Assembly: GCA_032718475.1 (NCBI GenBank)
Contig: JAUCBJ010000310.1
Coordinates: forward strand, 1-42,469
Source: Nemertoderma westbladi
Taxonomy: Eukaryota > Xenacoelomorpha > Nemertodermatida > Nemertodermatidae
Length of the DNA: 42,469 nucleotides
Direction of reading: 5' to 3'
The position numbers were made by a program, and so were the translations under genes. The notes below the pieces were generated by a model that saw only the letters and a list, made by a program, of their open reading frames with translations, did no database searches and was not told where the DNA came from. This document shows, one piece after another, positions 31,978 to 41,690 of the stretch (the first letter of the stretch is position 1; every line of letters begins with the position of its first letter).

Positions 31978-32292
31978 ATGGCTATTGAACGCGGTACCTG
32001 CAAGTGGTTTAACAGCGAGAAAGGCTTCGGGTTTATTTCTCCTGACCACGGCGGCGACGATTTGTTTGTCCACCAGAGTCAAATCCACGCCGACGGTTAC
32101 CGTTCGCTGGCGGAAGGGGAGACTGTCGAGTTTGTGCGAAGCCACGACGAGCGTAACGGTAAAGAGAAGGCGGCGAACGTGACCGGGCCTAATGGATCGT
32201 ACGTGCAGGGTGCTAGTCGGGATGGGGGTGGGCGAGGAGGGGGCTACGGTGGCGGGCGATCGGGTGGCGGGGGAGGCGGGGGATACTACTAA
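31978..32292 (+). CDS. Cold-shock domain / glycine-rich nucleic-acid-binding protein, intronless
   Basis: A 104-residue protein. Residues 4-75 form a cold-shock domain with KGFGFI (15-20, RNP1) and DLFVHQ (28-33, RNP2), aromatic residues W10, F11, F17, F19, F30 and H32, and [15 protein letters not shown]...VQGAS resembles Y-box proteins. From residue 80 the tail is nearly all Gly, with Arg and Tyr. CSD proteins bind single-stranded RNA or DNA and act as RNA chaperones or mRNA-masking factors. The short CSD plus Gly-rich tail resembles plant GRP2-type proteins more than metazoan YBX or Lin28, since it lacks the longer Y-box loop and CCHC fingers. ATG context CGCAATGG is good and AATAAA lies at 32827. 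It is intronless. A minus-strand frame over the same bases is a shadow. Confidence 0.88.
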   Translation: MAIERGTCKWFNSEKGFGFISPDHGGDDLFVHQSQIHADGYRSLAEGETVEFVRSHDERNGKEKAANVTGPNGSYVQGASRDGGGRGGGYGGGRSGGGGGGGYY

Positions 32293-32826
32293 GCTGCTAC
32301 CGACAGACCGGGGTATATAACTCACACTGCCCAACACCTACCGGTACCTAATTATTGATGTAAATTTGGCAATTTAATTATTTTTCTAACATTACTTCAG
32401 TACTTCGACTGTCAGATGGATAAATTCATAAATTTATCCAAGTGTACTTCGCTCCACTTGCCACTATGCATAGACCTCTTTCTCAATCTCTTCATAAACA
32501 TATATCAGTATGTACCGTATTAATACTATGCACGTGTGTTAGCCGTAGACATAGCCAGCATTCCGACAGCCCGGTAATTAATTCACAAACCAATGAAACA
32601 GTGACCTTGGGTATTTTTTGCATTGTATGTTGTGGCTGTAACTAAATACGTATAGGCCTTCTGTACAGGTGTACGTACATAGTTCAGTATTCAGCTCTTT
32701 GTAACTGATACGATGTTGCAATATATTATATACATTTGCACATTTCTCGTTGCATCATTGTATTTGTTGTGCTGTCTAGTTGTTGAAATGTATTTTTATT
32801 TCTATTAATGGACCACTTATTTTATA

Positions 32827-32832
32827 AATAAA
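32827..32832 (+). terminator. Polyadenylation signal AATAAA for the cold-shock gene
   Basis: AATAAA 535 bases after the stop codon, in AT-rich 3' sequence with GT-rich DNA just before. Plausible 3' end of the cold-shock transcript. Confidence 0.5.
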
Positions 32833-32849
32833 GTGCAATATGTATAATC

Positions 32850-33672
32850 AATGTGTAATCCAAGCCAAAAGTAAACCTGTGCAATTTATAATAATAATAT
32901 TTTGTACATAATATTCATCAATGATTGATTAAAGAAATATAAAGAAATAACTTCTTATATTTTACTTTATAAAATCCTGTTTTGGATAAGATAATATCAT
33001 ACATCAAAATGTATATATTTGGTAAACAGCCAAAATTTCTTTGAAATACCTGGGCGTAGGGGGGGGGGGGGGGGGGGGTGCAAAGGAAATAGGTGTCCAT
33101 GTCCAGGTCCACTGTCCAAATGGAAAATGGACGCGTGATTGAATGCAATAATGTATCGAATTAATCATAACTTCAGCAGTAATTTTACTGAAATCTAATC
33201 CACGAACCCTACTGATCATTAATTGCATTGTAAGTCCTTCCTTGTTATTGAATTGGAGTTACGGGAGCGCGTGAAATAAATAATAATGTAAATAATAAAT
33301 AAAAATATGAAAACAATTTCCGTCCTAGTATGAGTCATTATACTCCATCATTACGGGATCTCAGGTGGATCATAGCAATCCAATCTCGCACATTGGAAAT
33401 TACTGTGTCGGAACGAAACGTCTTAAAACGCCGACCTTGAATCGTTGCAGTTTGCTACTTCCCTATCGTTATTCGAGTAATAAACACCATTACAACTTAT
33501 ATCTAGGTAACTAAACTAAACCGCGATCCCTTCCCTTTACACAGCGCCGTTGCTGTAGTAATGATTCCCACTATGTCGGCCAACTGCGTGAAGGCGTATT
33601 CCTACGAATAGGACCGTGCCATAAGCTCATTTATAAGATATAATAAATGAGCGCTAATAAACACGTACAGTT
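32850..33672. other. Gene-free stretch with 20-G tract
   Basis: AT-rich intergenic or intronic DNA with an uninterrupted 20-G run at 33059-33078. No gene seen; polyproline frames across the G run are artefacts. Confidence 0.6.
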
Positions 33673-34415
33673 ACAGGGTGTCGAACCACCGGGAAAATAA
33701 TTAAACCGGGAAAATGCCTAGGAAAAATATCATGTAATTGAATTTTGAACAACATGTTCAAAGTTAGTAGAAGTATTACCGATTTTTTATTTATTTTTAT
33801 TTATTTATTCAAAATTAAAAGGTAAGGTAAAACCTTATTGCATCCGTAATATCAAAGAAGGCAGTCGTTAAAAAGAGTAACGTTAAAAAAATATAAAAGA
33901 TAATACAGTTAAAAAAAGTAACCCATGTCAATAAAATAAACCGCACAAATAAAAGGTATTGGGAAGGGTTGTATTCGTAGATTAAACAAGCCCTTTATTG
34001 ATAAAAATGGTTTTTATTGTTGATAAACTTGTGAATTGTTGCTAAAACTTTATGTGAAAACTTTATGCTAAAACAGTAGACAGGCTGAACGATGAGATAG
34101 CTGAGCTAAAACGACTCTCAGTTTAGTATTTAATAAAATATACTAACTTGAGAGGTAAAATTAGAATTCAATATAATGCACATTATTATTATATAATTAC
34201 TGTATATGCAATTAAATTGAATACAATAAAATAATATTTACAATAATATTTTGTACATTTTGACAACATATAATTTGATAGGAAAGGTTAACATGAAATT
34301 TAGGTAAAGTGGAAATCAAAGTATTATGTTTTTATGTATTACATTATGTCATTTAAACCGGGAAAATTCACAAATGAACCGGGAAAAAAACATGTAAAAA
34401 TCGATCGACACCCTG
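33673..34415. mobile_element. Non-autonomous DNA transposon with CAGGGTGTCGA termini
   Basis: CAGGGTGTCGA at 33673 is mirrored by TCGACACCCTG ending at 34415. Subterminal AACCGGGAAAA motifs occur twice just inside each end. The 743-bp interior is AT-rich without coding sequence. The terminal CAGGG is hAT-like, but the flanks show no clear 8-bp duplication. Confidence 0.75.
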
Positions 34416-36150
34416 AATAAGGTGAAATTAAAAAAAAAAATACAAATTCGAATAAAAATTCGACCAAAAAGTTATACCTGGTATTCTCCAAATGGGTGGT
34501 AAGCTACCTCACAAAAATGTTTTTGTAAATCAATCTCCATAAAACTTAGAAATGTGGTATAAATTTAGGTTTAGTGGGCAGGCCATATCCCTAATTAAAC
34601 GTGTTAATTACCTGCATAATAATCAGATTTTTAGCATAATCAAATTTGGGATAGGAATTCCCAACATAAAAGTTGACGACTACTGTATATTCCTATGCCA
34701 CTCATTTGTACCAAATAAGGACGTACAAAATCATATAAAGTAATATATCTCCCAGGCCACTGGACCTCATACAACTGCGAATAAAAAAAATAAGGTAAAT
34801 TGAAAGGCCGGTGGCTCTTATATTTAAAAAAAAATTACAATATTGAAATTTTATATAGTACCGCGACATACAGCCGTAGTACTTATATCAATCCACTATT
34901 TTATTCAGTTGCTTATTTAGTAATAAGTGGAGTGTAACAGCGCTCAGAATAATAATTAATATATTGTAATATAAATCTATTTATCTTCTTAATTTCAAAC
35001 AATTAAACGTTCCCCATGTGGCTGGCTCTCACATTATGAAGCTAACTGGATGACCTGCTCTGACCTTACTTACCAAACCAGACATCTTCATTGTTCTCTA
35101 AGAGAATTTATATTACTTTTACAAGTCAGAACACAAAGAGTTAGTGTTCGTCCACCTTGTGTGTTTATTCCCTACTAACATACCTTGCATTACATATTAA
35201 TTTTGCACTGCTTCGCTTGCCACTAGCATTCAATTAATGCAACGTATTACTCAGTGGATATTGGTTTCTGTCTGCCCTATTATACAACAGGCAATAGTAC
35301 GCGTTGAGCCCCCATAGACAATAGACATACCAGTGCAGCATGTAGGCCTACTGTAGCTTGTAAACTCACGTCACCTGTACCCTATTCCACTACCGTTAAG
35401 GCTTGTAATTCAGACTGTAAAAGCTTTTGTTTCAGTTTGCGAAGCGACTGATCAGTTAGGGTGTGCTGGTATTACATTAATAACGGCACACTTGTAATTA
35501 GGCCTACATAATGGAAAAGAGAAGCAGACATTGGATTTGCTGTTTTGTCGGTAGCTTACTCGTCTTCTATACTGCTATGTCATGTGTTCTGCTCTCCCTG
35601 TGTTGTGCCTCGTGGCGAGTAACATAGTCTGTAACATCCTTACAGTACAGAAGTATACAGTTTAGTAATGGCGAAATTGTCATTGTCAGTCTGTTGTGTG
35701 GCGCAGAGTTAGAATTTGAACAAAATCGTCTTTATTGGCGCCAAGAGATTTCCCAAAATTTTTAAGATGATGACTTCAGGACCTACGATTAATATTGTAA
35801 AATTCAGGAGCGTGCGAATTTTCATGTCAGTATTCCGTTACCCGGTTGTGGTTAGTTATTCGTATTGCTCTGCTTTTCATTCTAATACCGTTAGGCCTAC
35901 AGTATAGGCCTACTGTTACTGTATTTTCCGGCCTGCAGTTATTGCCGAGGCGAGGATGTTGCAGAACCTTGCACAAGATTAAACTGCTAGGCCTATATGT
36001 TTTCTATATTTTCTTGTTCCATAGGCCTACTGATATATACTGTAGATAACGGTAAGATATTTTTTGGAATTAATAACACATTTTATTGTCCTTTTCACCA
36101 TCGCCGGGTAAATTTTAATTACAATAATCAAGCTACTGTATAGCTCAAAA
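34416..36150. other. Gene-free stretch
   Basis: AT-rich DNA with several TAGGCCTA palindromes (about 35346, 35501, 35890 and 36023). Only short frames without recognisable similarity. I see no cadherin, EGF or transmembrane exon here. Confidence 0.5.
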
Positions 36151-36164
36151 TTTGACACAAATTA

Positions 36165-37300
36165 GGCTAGTTTCTTTCCCAATTAGGTCACTTGCCCAAT
36201 GGGTCACTTCGCCAACATGTCACATCACATTTAAGTGCTTTTAATAATTATTAGCTAGCTTATTAGACTGCAAAAGATGGTAATACGAACTTAGTTCCTG
36301 TAGGGCCTGACTTTGATGATCTTAGATCTTTGCGAACTTAGGTCCTACATATACGAACATAGATCCTATCTGGATGAACTTAGATCCTAACTAGGTGAAC
36401 TTAGATCTTAACTAGGTGAACTTAGATCATAACTAGGTGAACTTAGATCCTAACTAGGTGAACTTAGATCCTAACTAGGTGAACTTAGATCCTAACTAGG
36501 TGAACTTAGATCCTAACTAGGTGAACTTAGATCCCACTTTATGCTATTAAAAGCCTTGTAATTTTCATGCTAGTCGAGAAGCGAACTTAGATCCCACGTT
36601 GAAAGCAAAGCGATCTTAGAGAAGCGAACTTAGAGAAGCGAACTTAGATCCCACTGCTTTGGCCGTGTTCTATCGATACTATAGTATATTGTACTGTGTT
36701 ACATTACATTAAGTATATAAAAGTATTTATAATGATCTAATGCAAATAAGTCATGCACTCAAATTATTTGCGATCAGTGACACTTTCATAATTTTTTAGA
36801 AACTTTTTTCCTAACTAAGCGAGTGAGGACAAATATATTTTAAAATTAATTAATGTTGGTGAAACACATCATCGTCAACTGCTGCTTGACAATTCAAACT
36901 AAATTTGTTAGCATCTACAGTGGTATCTACTGTATTATTAATATATACTTCTGTAGCAAGCGTTGCTGTATGTTGTATGTAAACTAAATTTGTGAGCATC
37001 TACAGTAGTACAGTATCTACTGTATTAATAGATACTATACTACTGTACTTAACTGTACTACTGTACTAGTAAGACAGGCGCGCGAAGCGCTCCTGGTTTG
37101 CTAGTTAATTATAAATATGCGGCATGTATTAGGCGCATGTTTTAAGAGTATGAATTTAAATTTTGTAGAATCATGGGAATTTTGAGAAACTTACTATGGG
37201 CAAGTGAATTATTGGGGAAATGACTTATTGGGAAAGTGACTCGTTTTTAGTTTTAGATCAATTTATTTGGCAAGTGACTCATTGGGGAAGTGGCAGGCAT
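36165..37300. mobile_element. Inverted-repeat-bounded element carrying a 21-bp minisatellite
   Basis: The left end (36165-36225) has CCCAATTAGGTCACTTGCCC-type modules. The right end (37195-37290) has the same modules inverted (GGGGAAATGACTTATTGGG, AAGTGACTCATTGGGGAAG). The interior holds the 21-bp array and AT-rich DNA. No transposase. Ends are approximate. Confidence 0.55.
36332..36660 (+). repeat. 21-bp minisatellite (GAACTTAGATCC units)
   Basis: Units GAACTTAGATCC + TAACTAGGT repeat at least seven times without break from about 36374 to 36540. Decayed copies flank both sides (GAACATAGATCC, GCGAACTTAGATCCCAC). Confidence 0.9.
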
Positions 37301-37408
37301 ATGTGCAAGTGATTGCACCCCACTAGTTGTGACCAAGTTAGTACAGCAGTTCCACAGAATTTACAATTACATCTTATGTTTGGACTTCGGAGGAGTGTGG
37401 AATGAGGT

Positions 37409-37434
37409 GGGGGGGGGGGGGGGGGGGGGGGGGG
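37409..37434. repeat. Poly-G tract (26 G)
   Basis: The longest homopolymer in the window, followed by more G-rich sequence to 37449. Confidence 0.95.
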
Positions 37435-37499
37435 TGAGGGGGGGAGGGCAATTTTAAGTGAAACCCGTGCGCTGTCATGCCGGTGTAACAGGCTGAGAT

Positions 37500-37595
37500 A
37501 ACTCCCCACCAAATATGACTCCCCAGTCTTCTCAGCCGAGGGTGAGAACACTCCCCAGTCCTCTCAGCCTAGGCTGAGAACACTCCCCAGTTTTC
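37500..37595 (+). repeat. About 32-bp tandem repeat (ACTCCCCAGTCNTCTCAGCC)
   Basis: Three copies of ACTCCCCAGT...TCTCAGCC..GG(C/G)TGAGA. The second and third contain a local GAG/CTC hairpin (CAGCCTAGGCTG). Confidence 0.7.
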
Positions 37596-38412
37596 TCCCT
37601 AGAGTTCTTAATTAACGGAAAGGAGCAGGTTACAGTGCCGGGCTTTTCTAACCAAAACAATAAAACATAACTCAATAACATAGGTTACAGTTTTATTTTT
37701 GCAATATACGAAAATAACACAGGTACGGATAAGAACTATAACTTATTTAGGGAACGAAATATTTTCGGCTCAAAAATATTCGAATATTTTTGCAAAAATC
37801 CCGAAATACAAATAGGGGACTATACGATGTGCCATCCCAAGCCCAACAAAGAAACTTCAACAATCAGAGATGAATCTTTGTTATTGCAGCAAAATGACAT
37901 CAAAGTTTTCAGACATGCGGTATTGCCGGTGAGATACTGTATCACCATTTATCCGCTATCAACTTTGAGCACAGAAAGGGAAAGATGTATTTTGGAGTTG
38001 TTGTAATTGCTAAGCATATGAATCATTAAGTTATTGCTATTGGTATCATGATACCAATAATCATGATAGTTATAAGCTATTAGTGTTAACACTTAGTTAA
38101 CACGTGTAATGAAAATGATAGTTCCGAGAATGACTGGTAAAATAAATAACAATTTGAATTAGTCACCACCACTTAGAGGAGTAATGCTACCTACCGTGTG
38201 CCTACTTTACTGTATAGTCTATAACTGTTCCCATCAAATATGTAAAAAAATTTAGCAGCTATGCCAATTAAAGTAGAACACAAACACAATCTACGCTTTG
38301 CGTACAGTACTGTATAGATATAGCATAGGCCTACTACACCTCACTACCAAATTTATACAGTATAAAATTCAGATATATTATTAAACAAAATTGTAATATA
38401 TTAGTGGATGCT
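37596..38412. other. Upstream region of the Speedy gene
   Basis: AT-rich, no gene. TTGTAATATATTAG just before 38405 could be an acceptor for a 5' untranslated exon. No obvious TATA or CCAAT box close to the ATG. Confidence 0.4.
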
Positions 38413-39471
38413 ATGTTGTCATCAATCCTCGGTAAACGACGCACCTGTGTTTCTCAGGAAACAACCCCCCACCCCGTAAAACAATACAAAATGGATGACT
38501 TTCCTAAACTCATAGTCCGAGAGGGCGAGATGCAAGCATACCGCTCCCTCCTAGATCAAAGTCACATAGCCAACTTCCTCAGAGAGGACGTATGCTGTTT
38601 GCTATCCGACAAGTATCTATTGGCCATAGTGTTCACTTACTTTAAACGAGCTAATTACTCTGTCGCAGAATTTGGTGTGTTCAACTTCTTCGTAGCTCTT
38701 TACCTAGCTGCAGACGTAGAGGAAGACGACGATGAGTGGAAGAAGGAGTTACTCCCCTGGGCGCTGGGTGCGTCATGGCGTCGCAATTACAACGTGTTCT
38801 TCAAGGCCAAAGAGATACTTTGGAGTAAAATGGGTCATCGCGCGATTGTTAGTCGGGCGTGTTGCGATGAAATAATGTCGATTGCGCCCACCATGCCTGC
38901 CTGGCAACGTGAGCGGCCGTTTCATCACGCAGGAGCTAGGCGTTCATACACCATAGTGCGCCCCCCAGCGGGCAGTCAGGCATCGACCTGTCCGTGGTGT
39001 GACGACAGCGGGATTAGTCTGAGCGACTCCTCCCAGTCGTCTGGTACTCAACTTCTCAACTCAGAAGAGTTTGGCGCCTCCCAAGATGAGTTGGTTCCTT
39101 CAAAAGGGGAGCTGGTAGCGTTCGCCTCCCAGGCGGGGTTTATCCCCTCCCAGGCCTCGAGTAGGTCTGAAGACACTCCCAGTCGGTCGGTCACCTTTTC
39201 AGAGTGCGACTGCGAGTACTGCCGTCTAGCGGACCAACACGGAATGATGGCGCACTTCCCGGCGTCTATATCTGAGCCGGCTGTGACCTCGTGGTCCATG
39301 GAGGGCAATCGGGCCCCGAGCGAAGTGGCTTATTCCGAACCAATGTGGTTTCATGACGATATGGCCGTGGTACCCGGGAGTTCTAACGCCAGCGCTGAGC
39401 CTTCCGATGATACATTCTATACTGTCGGCAGTGAGTTTCTAGAGAGCGAAGATAAAATGGACATCATCTAG
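38413..39471 (+). CDS. Speedy/RINGO-type CDK activator, intronless
   Basis: A 352-residue protein from ATG 38413; the frame opens three codons earlier at a GTG, which I reject. Residues about 33-165 form a Speedy/RINGO domain: LSDKYLLAIVFTYFKRANYS, NFFVALYLAADVEEDDDEW, LLPWALGASWRR, HRAIVSRACCDEIMSIAP and WQRERPFHHAGARRSY, all family hallmarks. RINGO proteins bind and activate CDK1/CDK2 without cyclin and drive oocyte maturation and meiosis. The C-terminal half is Ser-rich and acidic, with CPWCDDSG and CDCEYC cysteine pairs; the first pair sits where vertebrate SPDYA has a CxxC. The coding sequence is unbroken by introns, unlike vertebrate SPDYA. AATAAA follows at 39561. Identification is firm; which paralogue is unknown. 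Confidence 0.93.
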   Translation: MLSSILGKRRTCVSQETTPHPVKQYKMDDFPKLIVREGEMQAYRSLLDQSHIANFLREDVCCLLSDKYLLAIVFTYFKRANYSVAEFGVFNFFVALYLAADVEEDDDEWKKELLPWALGASWRRNYNVFFKAKEILWSKMGHRAIVSRACCDEIMSIAPTMPAWQRERPFHHAGARRSYTIVRPPAGSQASTCPWCDDSGISLSDSSQSSGTQLLNSEEFGASQDELVPSKGELVAFASQAGFIPSQASSRSEDTPSRSVTFSECDCEYCRLADQHGMMAHFPASISEPAVTSWSMEGNRAPSEVAYSEPMWFHDDMAVVPGSSNASAEPSDDTFYTVGSEFLESEDKMDII

Positions 39472-39560
39472 TTATCTGCGTACAGGGTTATATTCCCATA
39501 TCCAATACATATTAAAATGGGTTAATTTCAGTTAATTTTCATATTTTAGTGTCCATTTTC

Positions 39561-39566
39561 AATAAA
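39561..39566 (+). terminator. Polyadenylation signal AATAAA for the Speedy gene
   Basis: AATAAA 90 bases after the stop codon, followed by T/GT-rich DNA. A short 3' untranslated region is likely. Confidence 0.65.
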
Positions 39567-39599
39567 TTATTGTTCTCTAAAATACAGTTTCATCTGTTT

Positions 39600-41185
39600 C
39601 TATTATTCCATTCCAATGAATTTGTGTTTCTTATTTTTAACTTATAATATGAGGACGTTAGGGAATTCCCAACACCCTACCCCGCTGTTTTCGCGGTGCG
39701 CAGAGCCACCAAAGTGATCCGGGAATGCTCACCATGTCAATGGTAATAAGGTCCCACACTGTAGGGCTATATAGTCTAGGCCTACTACTGCAGTATACAG
39801 ACTTGATTCATATGGTTTTGTTAGGTTGTTATAAACCTCACAGGGAAGATCATCAACCATCGCAGCCAGAAACCAATATCGACTGAGTAATAAGGGGCTT
39901 TGAATGCTATTCAAAACAAAGAAGGGCAATCGGTTGAGTTAGGGTGTTGGTACGTTAGATAGCTTTGGTGGTGTTGAGCATCGGATGCAAAGCATTCGGA
40001 AATGCAGGAAATTTTGTTCAGCTTATTTTCCCGTTCTGGTCTATTTCTCCATTTTCTGTGCGTGTCTCAAAAACATTTGGGCCTGTCTAAGTGTTTATCA
40101 TTTGAGAGGGTTTTAGGTAGGTACTTTTCATATAATAAATACTATTTCCAAGGCTACGTACGCTCCCAAGTCTAGGTGGATTTTACCCAGTGCTTGTGTT
40201 CAATATTTTACTCAATTTATACTAATTTTCTAATTTTTTTTCTTTCGTTACACCGTTTATCAATTCATCTGTTCTATATTATTATTATTATTATTATGCC
40301 CTATTTTTTTGTTTGTGTTTACTTATTTTTTCAATTTTATCAAATTTATATCAATTTTTGCGATCTTATTATCTGCCATTCCATTTTATAGTGCACAGTT
40401 GTCTGAAATTTTATAGTGTTGTTATTTAGTTTCATTCGCTTAATAATATAGTACCGGTATATTAATATTGGGTAAAATGGTTAATTTGTATTTCAATGTT
40501 TCGGATAATGTTAAGTTGGTATTTTTTTACTGCAGTACATAGAATGTGTCTATAGGGAATAATTGTACCCTACACAGTATAATAACGCAATAACAATACG
40601 AGGGAAATGAGCGGGTTAAAAAGGCTGGCTCTTCTGTTTTCTCAGGTTATACTGAGGTATTTCTGGCTTGCAGCGCGCAGCGCACTCTGTTTTTTGCTTC
40701 TGGTTGAAACTCAAATTTACATTTTACCAATGTAATTTTATAAGTGACATTTTGGCGCGCCAAAAAAGAAATTTTGACATGTTAAAACTTTCAGTTTTAT
40801 TTTCTATCGAAATTAAAATTAAAGATTGCTCTGGAAAGAAAGTACAGTAATTATATTACCGGGGAATGAGGACATTTTGGGTTTCTTTTGTGACCATTTT
40901 ATGTTTCTTGTTCTTATAAAATTCCATTATCGTGCTATATTTACAAGGATGAAGATTTACAATATATTACCATCCCTAAATAGTTTATGTCATTTAAATG
41001 TTCAGTTTTAACTTGTTTGTGTTAATTATACTGGTGCTACTAATAACTACTATTTGATGCCCAGTTATTAATTACTATAAATACGTATCAATTTATTTTA
41101 CTGTTACAATTCTAAAATAATTAAGTTTTATTTATTCCATGTTGTTTGTTTGTTTGTTTTGTTAGTTGAAGTTAAATTAATGTTC
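39600..41185. other. Gene-free stretch
   Basis: AT-rich DNA. CCAACACCCTACC near 39669 and GGGTGTTGGTACG near 39943 form a weak, partial inverted pair with CACCAAAG/CTTTGGTGG inside, possibly a decayed element. No gene recognised. Confidence 0.45.
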
Positions 41186-41266
41186 TTTGTGGGGCGAGCC
41201 ACGAAGTTGGCGGAGCCTTAGCGAATTGACACTGTTAGGGGGTGGGTCAATTTATGCAAATAGTTG

Positions 41267-41317
41267 TCGTCGTCGTCGTCGTCGTCGTTGTCGTCGTCGT
41301 CGTTGTCGTCGTCGTTA
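41267..41317. repeat. GTC trinucleotide microsatellite
   Basis: About 17 GTC/GTT units inside the foldback element, with three GTT interruptions. Confidence 0.9.
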
Positions 41318-41441
41318 CGATTTTGACATGCTAATAACTTTGTCGGATTTAAAGCTGCCAAGTTGAAAATTTGTAGGTATCAATATGAGCAAAAGTTGAG
41401 ATTTTTGAGAGACTTTCAGACACCATCAGTGCAATGGTCTC

Positions 41442-41453
41442 CCGCTAGAGGGC
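41442..41453 (+). promoter_or_regulatory. CTCF-like motif 1
   Basis: CCGCTAGAGGGC fits the CTCF core CCNSYAGRKGGC. It is in the same orientation as the second copy at 41587. Confidence 0.45.
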
Positions 41454-41586
41454 CACATGTCTAAACATTAAATGCCCTCCCATTTCTTTGCTTTTAATCC
41501 GTTTAAGCTGAAACTTGGCAGATATGTATTAGACCATTAGCTGTGACTTTCAAAGGAGGCGAATCCATCTGCAGTTCTCCAGTCTG

Positions 41587-41598
41587 CCGCTAGAGGGC
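41587..41598 (+). promoter_or_regulatory. CTCF-like motif 2
   Basis: A second CCGCTAGAGGGC, 145 bases from the first and in the same orientation; both are followed by CA. Confidence 0.45.
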
Positions 41599-41690
41599 CA
41601 ACGTGACTATTTGCATAAATTGACCTACCCCCTAACAGTGTCAATTCGCTAAGGCTCTGCCAACTTCGTGCTGCGCGAAGTCCCCACTTC

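Larger units (their letters stand above)
41191..41690. mobile_element. Foldback MITE with two CTCF-like motifs
   Basis: The left arm (41191-41263) and inverted right arm (about 41604-41690) share GAAGTTGGCGGAGCCTTAGC, GAATTGACACTGTTAGGGGG and TTTATGCAAATAGT in near-perfect complement. The interior holds a GTC-trinucleotide run and two copies of CCGCTAGAGGGC. No coding sequence. Confidence 0.85.

Noticed and set aside
31930-32337. 135-codon minus-strand frame over the cold-shock gene
   Set aside because: Low-complexity antisense of the CSD and Gly-rich codons; no domain.
37279-37551. Polyproline minus-strand frame, and similar ones at 32918-33228
   Set aside because: Produced by the poly-G tracts.
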